Origin: Pyrinomonadaceae bacterium MAG19_C2-C3
GTDB lineage: Bacteria > Acidobacteriota > Blastocatellia > Pyrinomonadales > Pyrinomonadaceae
DNA: 64,000 nt
Direction of reading: 5' to 3'
Assembly (NCBI GenBank): GCA_024330265.1
Contig: JANDLT010000016.1
Location: 1-64,000, forward strand
Below are positions 20,128 through 30,325 of the stretch, piece by piece. The translations under genes and the position numbers were made by a program. Under the pieces are notes generated by a model that searched no databases, had not been told where the DNA came from, and saw nothing but the letters and a program-made list of their open reading frames with translations. Every line of letters starts with the position of its first letter. Positions within the stretch are counted from its first letter, which is position 1.

Positions 20128-23064
20128 ATGGCGGGTGGCACGACATATCAATTAAGTTTGATTTTAACTTTGGTGGACAAGCTATCCAGTGGCTTGCGCG
20201 GTAGCACTTCCAACCTCAAAACTTTCGAGCGTGAATCTAAGCAAGCGGTTGTGCAAAGAAATTTGCTTCAGCGCGCCTTCGACAAAATCCTTCCATCGCG
20301 CAGCACCAACCAATTAGCGGGAACGCTTCGCAAGGTCACGACCGAAAGCAACTCCGCCGAAAACGCCCACAAGAAACTTCGGCGTGAAGCGGAAAAGAGC
20401 ATCACGCCGAAGATCAACACAAGCGGCATTCAGAAAGCCAAAAAGGATGTCCAAGGTTTGCGGAAAGCACTGCTCGAACCACTCGATCCGTTGAAGGCTG
20501 TCGGCGGGGCGGCGGCGGCATACGGTGGCGTTAGCTATCTTCGTTCCGGCTACCGCGCCTCGACATCGCAGGAAGACGCAAGGGCAACTTTAAGCGCGAC
20601 GATTGCAAAAGTTGAGAACGGAAAAGTCAATCAACCGCTCTTGGAATCACAACGAAAGCAGATTGTCGAAATTGCGATGCAGCTTGGCGACAAGCTACCG
20701 GGTAACACCACACAGTTTTTAGATATGGCGACCACGCTAAGTCAACGGTCGGTAAAGGTCGAAGACCTCACGGGCGGGGCGTTCAAAGCGTCTGCTTATC
20801 TAGCGACAGCGAACCGCGCCGACCCGCAACAAACGGCGGAAGAAGTCGCGCGCTTCGGCGGCATCTTCGCGCTGACCGGGCAAGAGTTCACACGGGCGAC
20901 GGACATTTTGAGCCGCATTTATACAAGCAAGGGCATCGCGCCGGGTGAACTAGTCGAAGCCAGCAAATATTTTTCCGGTCGCGCGGGCAATCCGCTCGGT
21001 CAAACGGGACTACAAGGCGCGGAAAATACGACACGATTTCTTGGATTCATGCGCCAGAAAACAGGCGAAGAAGGTTCGTCGCTCGGCACGATGAGCGCAT
21101 CCTTAATGACGCGACTCATCAGGCAACCCAAAGAAGCCAGAGACGGATTGAAGGAACTTAAACAAAAAACAGGCGTTGATTTAAGTCCGGTTGACAAGCA
21201 AGGAAAGTTCAAAGGGTTTGAATATATGGCGGAGCAGTTCGCCAAACTCGAAGGCAAGTTGAGCCATAAAGACACGGTTACTTACGCGAGTAAAATCGGA
21301 GGTGAAGAAGGCGCGGCAGCTTTCACAGCCCTTATCCGTGAAGGCAAGACTTACCAAGCTTTTCAACAATCCTTGAATGAAACAGTCGGGATGCTGGAGC
21401 GCGTAGATTTGATGACCTCGACATCTTCGGCAAAGCTCGAATCGTTGCAAGGAACTTATGAAAATTTGAACGCGCAGGCTTTCGAGCAGGTGACTAAATC
21501 GCTTGACCCGGCGATTGATAAGACGAACACGCTGGTTAGTAATCTGCGCGGAATCGCAGAACAGCATCCGTACATCGCGTCGGTCGCGGTCGGCATCGGC
21601 GGCATCGGGACGGCGGCAGGCGGTTCGATTTTAAGCGTTGATGGTTTGCTCGGTAAGCTGCGGCAAATCCGCGAAGTTTCGGGTGGTGTGGGTGGCGGTG
21701 GTGGCGGTGGCATCGCCGGAACGGATTACGACCTCAGTGATGTTGGGGTAGGCGTTCTCGCAGGTAAAAGCATTCTAGGTAAAGTGCTTCGCGGGGCAGG
21801 AAAGTTAATCGGCATAAGTGCGCCGGTCGGAGCGGGTGCGGTAGGCGGCGCGGCGGTCGGAACAGGCGCGGCTGTGGTGGGCGGTGCGGTGAGTGTAGAA
21901 GTGGGACGGCGGCAAGTCGTTGAAATCCAGAGTGCGCTGACGGATGTCGTCAAATCAAGGGAAAATGAATTTAGTGAATACAGTACGCTTGAACGACAAG
22001 CACGCGAGAAGGCTCTTGCATATACCGACACGCGCCGCCAACGTCCAGCAAATTCCGATGAGGTAACGCAAGCGGCGAAGGTTGCATTTCAGTTTTCAAG
22101 CCTCACTGGATTTTCGGATTTTTCTACTGGCGTTAAAAGGCATTCGGAAAGCCAGCCGTGGCTTGAAAGAGCATCCAAAATCGCGGACAAGAACAGCGAC
22201 CCGTCAACTAAGTCAGGCGAGTATCTGCGTCAAACGGCGCAACTTCTCAATGAGCGAACGAGCGGCTTACTGCGCTTTCCTGAAATGGTTAACCAGTTCC
22301 GCGCCGAAATCAAGAATCTGAATTTATCGCCGGAAACCCAGAACGCCGCTTTTCAAGTTCTCGATGTTGCCGCACTCCATGCGAGACAAAGTTCTGATGA
22401 TTTAACACGGGCGATGCTTGCACTTGTCCAACCTTCTCAAGAACTAGGTACAAATTTCGGTCAAATTATTCAACCAAGCGGACAACTGCCCAACGCCTTC
22501 AACCGCGCGTCAACGTCAGCATCGAGTTTCGCGGCGAGATTAAATGGAATACAAATCACGCCGCCGACATTCAACTTCAGTGTGCCGACTCCAAACTTCC
22601 CTTCATTTCCGCAGCCCAAAACGCAACCGGGTCAGCCTCAAACCAAACCGTTACTACCGCCAGTGCGACAAGGTAATAGCGGCTTTTACTTCAACTCATC
22701 GTTGAATAAGCCAGACCAACAGCGACCTGTGCCGCGTGCCTTGCGTGCATCATTGCCCGAACCAACACCAAGCATTTTACGGATTCCGGCAGCGTTCGCC
22801 TCGCCGGAGCAAGCAAGCGCACCCCGCACCCTGCGCGCTTCGCTTCCCGACTCGACACCACAGAGACCGCCCAGCGAATTGGCGCGAAGATTAGAAGCGA
22901 ACCGACAAGCAGAACGACAAGTTGCGGCACAAACAGCTTCAACGAGCAGAGCGAATACCTATTCGTTTGGTGACATACACATTCACGGCGCGCCGACGGA
23001 TGCACCGGAAGATTTTGCGCGAAGATTTAAGCGCGAGGCGCAGATACGGATGGAACGAATTTGA
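20128..23064 (+). CDS. tail tape measure protein
   Basis: This 978-residue protein sets tail length. It has an N-terminal helical region with coiled-coil character (about 1-130), a TP901-type core (about 130-460, including REGKTYQAF near the end), hydrophobic Gly/Ala-rich segments (about 480-600) that may form the membrane channel, another helical region and a Pro/Gln/Arg-rich C-terminus. The ATG directly follows leader copy 4 with no ribosome site. As expected, it is the longest of the tail-tube genes. Confidence 0.88.
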   Translation: MAGGTTYQLSLILTLVDKLSSGLRGSTSNLKTFERESKQAVVQRNLLQRAFDKILPSRSTNQLAGTLRKVTTESNSAENAHKKLRREAEKSITPKINTSGIQKAKKDVQGLRKALLEPLDPLKAVGGAAAAYGGVSYLRSGYRASTSQEDARATLSATIAKVENGKVNQPLLESQRKQIVEIAMQLGDKLPGNTTQFLDMATTLSQRSVKVEDLTGGAFKASAYLATANRADPQQTAEEVARFGGIFALTGQEFTRATDILSRIYTSKGIAPGELVEASKYFSGRAGNPLGQTGLQGAENTTRFLGFMRQKTGEEGSSLGTMSASLMTRLIRQPKEARDGLKELKQKTGVDLSPVDKQGKFKGFEYMAEQFAKLEGKLSHKDTVTYASKIGGEEGAAAFTALIREGKTYQAFQQSLNETVGMLERVDLMTSTSSAKLESLQGTYENLNAQAFEQVTKSLDPAIDKTNTLVSNLRGIAEQHPYIASVAVGIGGIGTAAGGSILSVDGLLGKLRQIREVSGGVGGGGGGGIAGTDYDLSDVGVGVLAGKSILGKVLRGAGKLIGISAPVGAGAVGGAAVGTGAAVVGGAVSVEVGRRQVVEIQSALTDVVKSRENEFSEYSTLERQAREKALAYTDTRRQRPANSDEVTQAAKVAFQFSSLTGFSDFSTGVKRHSESQPWLERASKIADKNSDPSTKSGEYLRQTAQLLNERTSGLLRFPEMVNQFRAEIKNLNLSPETQNAAFQVLDVAALHARQSSDDLTRAMLALVQPSQELGTNFGQIIQPSGQLPNAFNRASTSASSFAARLNGIQITPPTFNFSVPTPNFPSFPQPKTQPGQPQTKPLLPPVRQGNSGFYFNSSLNKPDQQRPVPRALRASLPEPTPSILRIPAAFASPEQASAPRTLRASLPDSTPQRPPSELARRLEANRQAERQVAAQTASTSRANTYSFGDIHIHGAPTDAPEDFARRFKREAQIRMERI

Positions 23065-23600
23065 AGTTTCCGGTGCGACAGATTGGCGGCGATGATGCGG
23101 CGCAGAGCGCGCCGGTTTCGAGTTTCGCGCTCATCAATCTTGAGTCAAGCGAGAGTTTCGTCTTTAACTATTTTCCGGCGGAGATTGAAACATCCAGACG
23201 CGCGAATTGGGAGCGGGCGAACACTGCGACGAGACAGGCATTGACGTTTGCGAACATCGAACCGAAGCGCGTGGATGTGCCGGAGTTGTGGCTTGACGGG
23301 ACGCGCGATAACCAATCGCTGACACCGACGATACGACGCTTATACGAGTTACAGGAGTTAGGGCGCGAGGGCGCGCCGCCCGCGCTGTTGGTGTCGTGGG
23401 GTGATAGAGAGGAGCGGGTGATTTTAGAGGAAGTGCGAATCACAGAACTGCAACCGTTTGACGGCAGTGGCAATCCACTTCGGGCGCGCGTCTCGCTGAC
23501 GCTGATTGAAGTTCAGCAGTACGACGATTCACCTGCGACGCAACGCACGCGAGCGCGCACGGTAACGGGCAACAACTCAAGCACGTTGGGTTTTTTCTAA
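23061..23600 (+). CDS. tail tube initiator-like protein (CIS tube N-terminal type)
   Basis: This 179-residue protein starts at TTG overlapping the TGA of the tape measure; GTG 23073 is an alternative. It resembles the N-terminal domain of contractile-injection-system tube-base proteins: FVFNYFPAEIETSRRANW, then LWLDGT and IRRLYELQEL. In those systems it links tube to baseplate hub and is followed by a LysM part; here the LysM domain is the next, separate gene. Confidence 0.7.
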   Translation: MKFPVRQIGGDDAAQSAPVSSFALINLESSESFVFNYFPAEIETSRRANWERANTATRQALTFANIEPKRVDVPELWLDGTRDNQSLTPTIRRLYELQELGREGAPPALLVSWGDREERVILEEVRITELQPFDGSGNPLRARVSLTLIEVQQYDDSPATQRTRARTVTGNNSSTLGFF

Positions 23601-23852
23601 ATGGCTAGGTCGATTTCACCTTATGAACGTTACGGCGAAGCCAAGCCGTTGACGGATTCAACGCTGATTGAACACACGTTCAACGCTTCTGAAACGGTGT
23701 CGGGTTTGGCGCATCGTTACTACGATGATTGGAGACTTTGGAGATTGGTAGCTGACCGGAACAACATCGCCGATGTGCGCCGCATCGCGGCGGGTACGGT
23801 GTTATTGATACCGGAAAGACCGCTCGAAGGCGGCGGGTTTGAGTCATTATGA
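23601..23852 (+). CDS. LysM-like tail protein (gpX-type)
   Basis: This 83-residue protein consists mainly of one LysM-like domain (about residues 22-72): ASETVSGLAHRYY, a short loop with WRLVADRNNIAD, and GTVLLIPERP. P2 gpX and the LysM tails of Afp7-type proteins are equivalent. It would lie in the baseplate centre. It begins right after the previous stop and overlaps the hub gene by four bases. Confidence 0.75.
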   Translation: MARSISPYERYGEAKPLTDSTLIEHTFNASETVSGLAHRYYDDWRLWRLVADRNNIADVRRIAAGTVLLIPERPLEGGGFESL

Positions 23853-24892
23853 AAGTTCACAATCCACACTGCATTGTAGAAATCGCTGGCGCGGGAAGCG
23901 GCGGCAACGCCCGCTTCGACTCGTGGAAAGATGAAGGGCTGTTTAAGACCGTGAATGTTGATTTGACGACGCGCGAGGCATCGGAAGCGACGGTTGAATT
24001 TCATGACCCGCGTTTCGTTTATCAAGATAAATTTGCGACGGCGAGCGGCGTCACGCGCTTGCGGTCTAAGGTTTGGATAGGGTACGGCGCGGATTTGGGG
24101 CAGCCTGTTTTTGATGGATTACTGGCGAGTATCGAGCGCGATACGGATGCAACCACATATCGGTTCTTCGACATGGGCTATTTGATGCGTCAAATCGAAG
24201 AAACCGAGTACCACAAGGGTTTGGACGACTTGGGGATTATCAAGAAACTCGCCGCGCAGCATAACTTAGAGTTTGAAGGACCTGACAAGCCGGTGACGCT
24301 CGACAAGCACAAGTCAACCATTCAGACCGGACAGACTGATTGGCAGTACGCGCAAGAATGTGCCGAACGAAGCGGCTTTGTACTTTTCGTGCGCGGCAGC
24401 AAACTCTATGCAAAAGAAGCGGCGCGGAGTTCAACGCCTGTTTTGGACTTGGTTAATAAACGCGATTTCAGATTGCAGCGCGATTACTCTTTGCGTTACC
24501 GCGCGCCGGAAAATCAAGAAGGCAGACCGGCTTTGGTCGAGGCGCGCGGTCGCGGTCGCGGCGGGAAGCGTTTGCAAGGCAAATCCGAGAAGAGTCAGCG
24601 AGGCGGCACGCGGCGAGCGATAAAAAGAGATTTGGCGATTCGCTCGAAAGCGCACGTTGACCGTCGGGCGTTGTCTCGAAAAGAGTTGCAGCGAGTTCAC
24701 AATTTCACGGGGTCACTGAACCTTTTGCCGTCGGTTGAGGTTCGGAATGTAGATGTCAGACAGACAATCAGGATTTTGGAAGTCGGCGTGTTATTTAGCG
24801 GCAAGTATTTGGTTGAAAACGTAGCGCACACGTTCACGCCCGGACAACTGACGACGAAACTGGATATTTACCGTGATGCGGTGATTGATTAG
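23849..24892 (+). CDS. baseplate hub, late control D-like (gpD / gp27 type)
   Basis: This 347-residue protein fits the phage late control D/hub family, whose trimer caps the tube and holds the spike. It has the N-terminal barrel with LTTREASEATVEFHDPR, the VFDGLLASIERD strand pair, an LGIIKKLAAQHNLEFEG region and WQYAQECAERSGFVLFVRG in the second barrel. An Arg/Gly/Lys-rich insert lies at about 230-270. Neighbouring LysM and spike genes confirm the baseplate centre. Confidence 0.85.
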   Translation: MKVHNPHCIVEIAGAGSGGNARFDSWKDEGLFKTVNVDLTTREASEATVEFHDPRFVYQDKFATASGVTRLRSKVWIGYGADLGQPVFDGLLASIERDTDATTYRFFDMGYLMRQIEETEYHKGLDDLGIIKKLAAQHNLEFEGPDKPVTLDKHKSTIQTGQTDWQYAQECAERSGFVLFVRGSKLYAKEAARSSTPVLDLVNKRDFRLQRDYSLRYRAPENQEGRPALVEARGRGRGGKRLQGKSEKSQRGGTRRAIKRDLAIRSKAHVDRRALSRKELQRVHNFTGSLNLLPSVEVRNVDVRQTIRILEVGVLFSGKYLVENVAHTFTPGQLTTKLDIYRDAVID

Positions 24893-24894
24893 TT

Positions 24895-25554
24895 ATGTAC
24901 GGAGACACGAATTACGAATCGTCACAGGCGACGTTTTCCTTCATCGCCATTGAAGGAATTGTTGAGGAAGTCGGCACGGGTGAGAACGCCGGATGTATCA
25001 AGGCGCGCATGGAAGTTTTCAGCGAAAGCATCGTGCATGACGAGTGGATTCAGCAGATGACCGCGTGGGTCGGTAAAGATGGATATGGTTTGGTCGAACC
25101 GCCGGAAGTCGGTTCGGAAGTGGCAATCTTCGGCAGACTTGGAGAAGGGCACACGCTGTTTTATGTGTCGCGTCACAATGAGGATTTCAGGCAGCCTTCC
25201 GGGTTCGAGCAAGGCGAGCGCGGTTTCAAAACAGATGGCGGTTATCGTGGTTTGGCAGACGGCGCGATTAGATTTCTCGCGCAACAACTTGTCGAAGTCA
25301 AAGCGCAGACGACGATGTTGCTTGAAGCGGTGGAGACGCTGACGGCGAAGGCGCAGACGGTGAATATCGAATCACAAAACTTTAATGCCGACGCGGGCGG
25401 CGAAGTGATAGAGGCGAGTGGCGGCGGCATCGGATTCTTGGGCGCGGGGGCGACGGGAAAGATTCCTTTGCCGCCGGACGCGAGCAACTTAGGCACTGTC
25501 ATCGCATTAGCGAACGCGATTAAAACGAGTTTGAAGACGAGAGGGTTTAGCTGA
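24895..25554 (+). CDS. baseplate spike, gpV/Gp5-like OB-fold protein
   Basis: This 219-residue protein has an N-terminal OB-fold (about 1-100: GIVEEVGTGENAG, IKARMEVFSE, WVGKDGYGLVEPPEVGSEVAIFG) typical of gpV/Gp45 spikes, and a C-terminal Gly/Ala-rich region that may form a short beta-helix tip. It would be the membrane-piercing tip. Its stop overlaps the next start. Confidence 0.82.
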   Translation: MYGDTNYESSQATFSFIAIEGIVEEVGTGENAGCIKARMEVFSESIVHDEWIQQMTAWVGKDGYGLVEPPEVGSEVAIFGRLGEGHTLFYVSRHNEDFRQPSGFEQGERGFKTDGGYRGLADGAIRFLAQQLVEVKAQTTMLLEAVETLTAKAQTVNIESQNFNADAGGEVIEASGGGIGFLGAGATGKIPLPPDASNLGTVIALANAIKTSLKTRGFS

Positions 25555-26078
25555 TGTTAATTCGTAGCTCCGCCCTTTCGTTTCCGTTGCGCCCGGACGG
25601 GCGCGGCTCACTCGCGGTAGTGACTGACGTGGACGCGCAGGTTGCGGAGTCGTTGATAGATTTGCTTGAGGTCAGGCGCGGCGAAAGAGTGATGATGCCG
25701 GACTACGGCATTGATGACTTTGTATTTGAGACGATTGACGCGGGCTTTGCGAAGCGGTTCGCGTATCTCGTGACCGAGCAAATCAGACGCTACGAGCCGC
25801 GCATCGTTGATGTGCGCGTGACGGGTGGCACACTCGACGGCGATGATTTTCAGAATGGCTTAACGAGCGACATTCACCGTGCGGCGTTGAAAATTACTTA
25901 CCTGACGGCAACGAGTCTCGCGCCGAACACACTGATTTATCCGCTCTGGCGATTGCGCGATGAATACGCGATTGATTACCCGATTTATGCCGCGCCGGTG
26001 GCTGAAGTCGAGATGGTTGACGGGCTTGATTTTAATTTCTTCGACAACTCACAACACTTGGCGACGATAGGATTATGA
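25554..26078 (+). CDS. baseplate wedge protein, gp25/gpW-like
   Basis: This 174-residue protein has the gp25-like pattern: SFPLRPDGRGSLAVV, then a helix with SLIDLLEVRRGERVMMPDYGI and RRYEPRIVDVRV. It binds the sheath base and nucleates contraction. The C-terminal 60 residues extend beyond the core domain. It overlaps both neighbours by one to four bases. Confidence 0.85.
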   Translation: MLIRSSALSFPLRPDGRGSLAVVTDVDAQVAESLIDLLEVRRGERVMMPDYGIDDFVFETIDAGFAKRFAYLVTEQIRRYEPRIVDVRVTGGTLDGDDFQNGLTSDIHRAALKITYLTATSLAPNTLIYPLWRLRDEYAIDYPIYAAPVAEVEMVDGLDFNFFDNSQHLATIGL

Positions 26079-29000
26079 GCGAACTATACAATTCGGTTGA
26101 TGACTTCACCACCACACAGGGTAATCGCGGTTGGTATTACATGTACCGTTCGCATCAAGGCGGACAGCTTGCGCCGATGACGTATGTTTCGGGCAACGGG
26201 TGGTGGGCGGGTGCTGAAACGTATTGCCTGAATGCTAGCTCAGGCTCCCATCCGGGTGTGACGAATGATGCAGTGCGGCGATGGGTTGCACCGACTACCG
26301 CTCAATACGAGCTTTCGATACCTAGCATTCAGGTCGGGAGCAACTATTCAGATGGAGTGCGGTTTAAGGTTGTACTGAACGCGACGACAATTCTGTTTGA
26401 CGAGTTGGTGGTGAGTGGAGAAACGAAGTCTTATCCGCCGACTTTGTTCAACCTAGCGGCAAACGACACGATTGATTTTGAAGTCAATAAATCAGGCAAT
26501 AATGACGCCGATTCCCTCTTGTATCAGGTGTCAATCACCACCGACACCACTCCGTTTCTTAACGCCGGTATTGACCAAAGCATCATCATCAGAGACCCGG
26601 TAACATTTACCGCTGTGCCTAATCCTCGCGGGCGCACCGACGCACCCGTCTTTCAATGGTCGCGGACGGCGGGTGCGGGCGGCACGTTGTCGGGTGCGAC
26701 GACGGCGAATTTGACGGCAAATAATCTGCCCGGCGGCACGCATAGCTTTGTATGCACGGCGACGTGGGCGGACGGCGCGACGGCTACCGATTCGGTGTCG
26801 GTAACGGTTAAGACACCACCGACGGTTGTCGCTAGTTTTGGCGGAGTCGCAACCGCGAACAACGTAGCGCGGCAGGCGCGGGTTGATAATGGTTTTGACC
26901 TGGACGTTTCAGCGTCAACCGGCGTCGAGTATTTAGACATCACGTTTGGTGATGACGTACCGGACGTGAATAACAACATCGTTCGGTACGGCATGATGTC
27001 GCGCCGCTTCAAAACCCGTTATGCGTATCGTGAAACGGGAACTTACAACCTTGTAATTGATGCGTGGTCGGTTCACCCGTACGACGAACCAAGTGCTGAA
27101 ACACTGTCGCGTCTAAAAACCAGACTCACAATCCCCGTGACTGTGATTGCCGACTACACCTTCAGCGCGCCGCAACTTTTCACTTCGATTGCCGCTCTGC
27201 AAACCGCAATCAACAACCGGACGGGCGGTGAAAACTTTGAACTGGCGGTCGGTGTTTATTCGAGCGCGCCGATTTTGATTTCACCGAAAGCCGTTACCGC
27301 TCCGGTGCGCGTCGCGGTGCAAAACTATTCGACGAACTTCGTAAAAAATAATCGTGCAACACGCACGGACGCGGCGAAATTTGCACAACTCAATGCTGTG
27401 CAAGACGGTACGCAAACGTATTACAACGCGCAAAATTGCAGACCTGTAATCGAGTTTGCAATCGGTGACGGAACGAACATCACAAGTGATTTGTTGCTTG
27501 AAGGCTTACGCGCTCACGTCCAAAAGGGCAAGTACGTCAACCCGACGGTTTATATCGGCAACGGCAATGCGGGAACGGCGGATAAATCTCCGCGACGGAT
27601 TCGGTTCAAGCATTGCCTGTTTGACTGTGAATCCGACCGCACCGACCGTGATGCGCGTGTTGCCGGCGGCGCGTCTGTACAGGCGGCACTCGTCGCCTCG
27701 CACGGTCAGGCGCGGCGGCAAGTTCTCGCACACGGCTACGAATTAGATTTCTTTGATTGTCTGGTAACCGACGGTCAAAGTTTTGAGGACAACGCGGACA
27801 CTCAAGGATTTTTGGCATTTGACGCAGGCGGTTCACATTTACTCTACAACTGTGATGCGGAAGGTAACGCGGAAGATGTGATGTACTCCGGCGCGCCCTC
27901 TTCAATACCGGGATGGATACCACAATTTATCACTCTGTTCAGGACAATCTGCCGCAAAGATTTAGCGAAAATCGCAGACGGCGGAGTGCTGTTTATTAAG
28001 AACAATTTTGAATTGAAATCAGGCGAAGGTATCTGCCTTGATTGCTGTATCCTGGATGGTGTCTGGTCAAGTCGCAACGGCGAACAGGGGGTGAGTATAG
28101 TCATTACTCCACAACCTGACGGGGTACAGAACACGGTTAAAGATTTTCAATTTACTAGAGGGAGATTCCGTAACACACCGAAGACGACGGTAGTTTATGG
28201 ACGCAGAAATACCGGCAACGGACTCTTTGAACCCGCCGGTGAACGACCACGTTCGGAAGATATTTTATTTGAGAACGTCATCTATGAAATTGATAAGACC
28301 CTTCCTAACAATAAAAGCTACGATATTTATATTCAGGATGACCCGAAAAATCTTCGTTTCGATAAAATAACAACTCTCGTTCGTAACGACTTCGAGTATG
28401 CCCACCTCATCCAGTTCGCTAACGACGACATCGCAACGATAGGCAAGCTGACCGGATTTAGATATGAAAACTCCGTTATCGACCTGATTCTGACAGGCGG
28501 AACGAACAGCGTTATCCGAACTCCCGTCGGAAACAACCTGACCGGACTAAACGGGTATTGTGAATCTCCCGTCTGGCAACGCAACGCGACAATCGGCGCG
28601 CCCGCGCACGACATGCCGGACACTCTCGCGGCGGCGGTCGCAGCCGACATATTCGATGCCGGAACGCTTGAGGTTAAGGCGAGCGTGGCAGCAACGCTTC
28701 CGAACCTCGCCGCCGATGAAGACCTCGTTCGCCTCTGTACGCTTCACACAGAGGACGGGCAGTGGGCAACTCTTGAAACGGAACCGCCTGCCGACACGAC
28801 CGCTCCGACGGGAACACTCACCGCGTCGTCATTGTCAGTTACCAGCGCGCAGACCGTCACACTGTCGGTCAATGCTTCGGATGACACGGCAGTTGCCAAT
28901 GTACAATTCAAAGAGGGAACGACAATCTTAGCGAATGACACTGTTGCACCGTATAGTCACGCTGTCTCATACACCCAAATCAACAATGGGACGCATCATT

Positions 29001-30325
29001 ACACCGCACTTATCACTGACACATCGACATCCGGCAACCAAATAACAACAAATTCGGTGACGGTGATTGTCAACATCCCCGATATTCCGTCGCCGGGTGG
29101 AGAAGAACAGCCGCCTGTCGTCCCACCTGCGTCGCCGGATGAAGACCCGGCTATTCCGGGCTTTCCGGTGTCAATCTCTCCGCCTCTGATAGTCAGGGAA
29201 ATGCCGTTTGTGCCGCCTGATTTGGAAATCCGAAATGAAGAACTGTTCGCCGCGCGTGCCATCGAGCGCGCGGCGCAGTTGTGTCCACAGCTAACCAACG
29301 GCACCCCGTCATCGCCACACGTCGTATTGCTTGAAACCTTCGCGTGGATGCTGGCGCAAGGCGCAAGGCGGCTCAATTATGTGCCGCCGAAAACGCTCTT
29401 GGCGTATGCGGCGTTGTACGGCATCACGCCGCGCGCAGCGACTGCCGCTGTCGTGACGGTGAAATTCTCTACATCATCATTCGCTGTAAATGCGATCATG
29501 ATTCCGCAGGGAACGCGCATCAGCAGCACCGATGGCGAGACGACGTTCGAGACGATGCACGAGTCGCGCATTCCCGCCGGGTACGACTACACGGAAGTCA
29601 CGGCGCGGGCGTTGACCCTCGGCGCAAAACACATTCCGGTTGGGACTCTCACATCATATAGAGACGCGATTGCGGGCGTGTCCGTTACCAATGAACGGAG
29701 CGTGACGGGCGGCACGGATGCCGAAACGCTGGAGTCCGTGTTGGCGCGTGCGACACGGTATTTGCGGCGCGGTGAGCGGCTCGTATCAACCGCCGACATC
29801 GAGAGCGCAATCGTAGATGAAGTGCTGGACGGGCGCGGCGTGGTGCGCGGATTCCCGCTCGTCGTGAATGGTCAGTTGGGCAGGCTGCGCGCCGGACACA
29901 CAACCTTTGTCGTAATGGATATGGCGGGCGACGCCGTTGATGACTCACTCAAGAAGCGCATCAACGAACTACTTGAGCAACGCATCGGGAATCAGTTTTT
30001 CTACATCCGCGACCCCGCCCGTCGTCCGTTTGATGTCGAAGCCATTATCAGGGTCACGAGCGGCTATGACGAGCAAGAGGTATTCACCGCCATTGTTGAG
30101 AATCTGCGCGCCGAGTATGCCGTCAGTGCGCTCAACTTCGGACGCCCAATCCTCACGACGGAAATCGTCGCTGTGATTCTCCAAACGACGGGCGTGGAGC
30201 GCGTCGTCGCGTCGGTTAATCCGGCAAGCCTCTTGCGCGCTCCGGTTGCTGACGTGCATCTGCTCGCGTATGAACTTCCCGAAGTTCGCAGCGTGCAGTT
30301 ATATCCGCAGATTGTGCCGAAGTGA
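26075..30325 (+). CDS. giant baseplate-J protein with N-terminal binding, Ig-like and beta-helix regions
   Basis: This 1,416-residue protein ends in a normal gpJ wedge protein (about 1045-1416: NEELFAARAIERAA, IPQGTRISSTDG, LSTADIESAI-like and a C-terminal FGRPILTTEIVAVI). Before it come a beta-sandwich resembling carbohydrate-binding modules (about 1-155, Trp/Tyr-rich), two PKD/Ig-like domains (about 156-360), a long repetitive region suggestive of a right-handed beta-helix (about 365-850), an Ig-like domain (about 905-995) and a Pro-rich linker. gpJ alone is about 300-380 residues, so about 1,000 residues are added. Receptor binding or polysaccharide cleavage is an inference; I see no catalytic motif. 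Confidence 0.85.
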   Translation: MSELYNSVDDFTTTQGNRGWYYMYRSHQGGQLAPMTYVSGNGWWAGAETYCLNASSGSHPGVTNDAVRRWVAPTTAQYELSIPSIQVGSNYSDGVRFKVVLNATTILFDELVVSGETKSYPPTLFNLAANDTIDFEVNKSGNNDADSLLYQVSITTDTTPFLNAGIDQSIIIRDPVTFTAVPNPRGRTDAPVFQWSRTAGAGGTLSGATTANLTANNLPGGTHSFVCTATWADGATATDSVSVTVKTPPTVVASFGGVATANNVARQARVDNGFDLDVSASTGVEYLDITFGDDVPDVNNNIVRYGMMSRRFKTRYAYRETGTYNLVIDAWSVHPYDEPSAETLSRLKTRLTIPVTVIADYTFSAPQLFTSIAALQTAINNRTGGENFELAVGVYSSAPILISPKAVTAPVRVAVQNYSTNFVKNNRATRTDAAKFAQLNAVQDGTQTYYNAQNCRPVIEFAIGDGTNITSDLLLEGLRAHVQKGKYVNPTVYIGNGNAGTADKSPRRIRFKHCLFDCESDRTDRDARVAGGASVQAALVASHGQARRQVLAHGYELDFFDCLVTDGQSFEDNADTQGFLAFDAGGSHLLYNCDAEGNAEDVMYSGAPSSIPGWIPQFITLFRTICRKDLAKIADGGVLFIKNNFELKSGEGICLDCCILDGVWSSRNGEQGVSIVITPQPDGVQNTVKDFQFTRGRFRNTPKTTVVYGRRNTGNGLFEPAGERPRSEDILFENVIYEIDKTLPNNKSYDIYIQDDPKNLRFDKITTLVRNDFEYAHLIQFANDDIATIGKLTGFRYENSVIDLILTGGTNSVIRTPVGNNLTGLNGYCESPVWQRNATIGAPAHDMPDTLAAAVAADIFDAGTLEVKASVAATLPNLAADEDLVRLCTLHTEDGQWATLETEPPADTTAPTGTLTASSLSVTSAQTVTLSVNASDDTAVANVQFKEGTTILANDTVAPYSHAVSYTQINNGTHHYTALITDTSTSGNQITTNSVTVIVNIPDIPSPGGEEQPPVVPPASPDEDPAIPGFPVSISPPLIVREMPFVPPDLEIRNEELFAARAIERAAQLCPQLTNGTPSSPHVVLLETFAWMLAQGARRLNYVPPKTLLAYAALYGITPRAATAAVVTVKFSTSSFAVNAIMIPQGTRISSTDGETTFETMHESRIPAGYDYTEVTARALTLGAKHIPVGTLTSYRDAIAGVSVTNERSVTGGTDAETLESVLARATRYLRRGERLVSTADIESAIVDEVLDGRGVVRGFPLVVNGQLGRLRAGHTTFVVMDMAGDAVDDSLKKRINELLEQRIGNQFFYIRDPARRPFDVEAIIRVTSGYDEQEVFTAIVENLRAEYAVSALNFGRPILTTEIVAVILQTTGVERVVASVNPASLLRAPVADVHLLAYELPEVRSVQLYPQIVPK

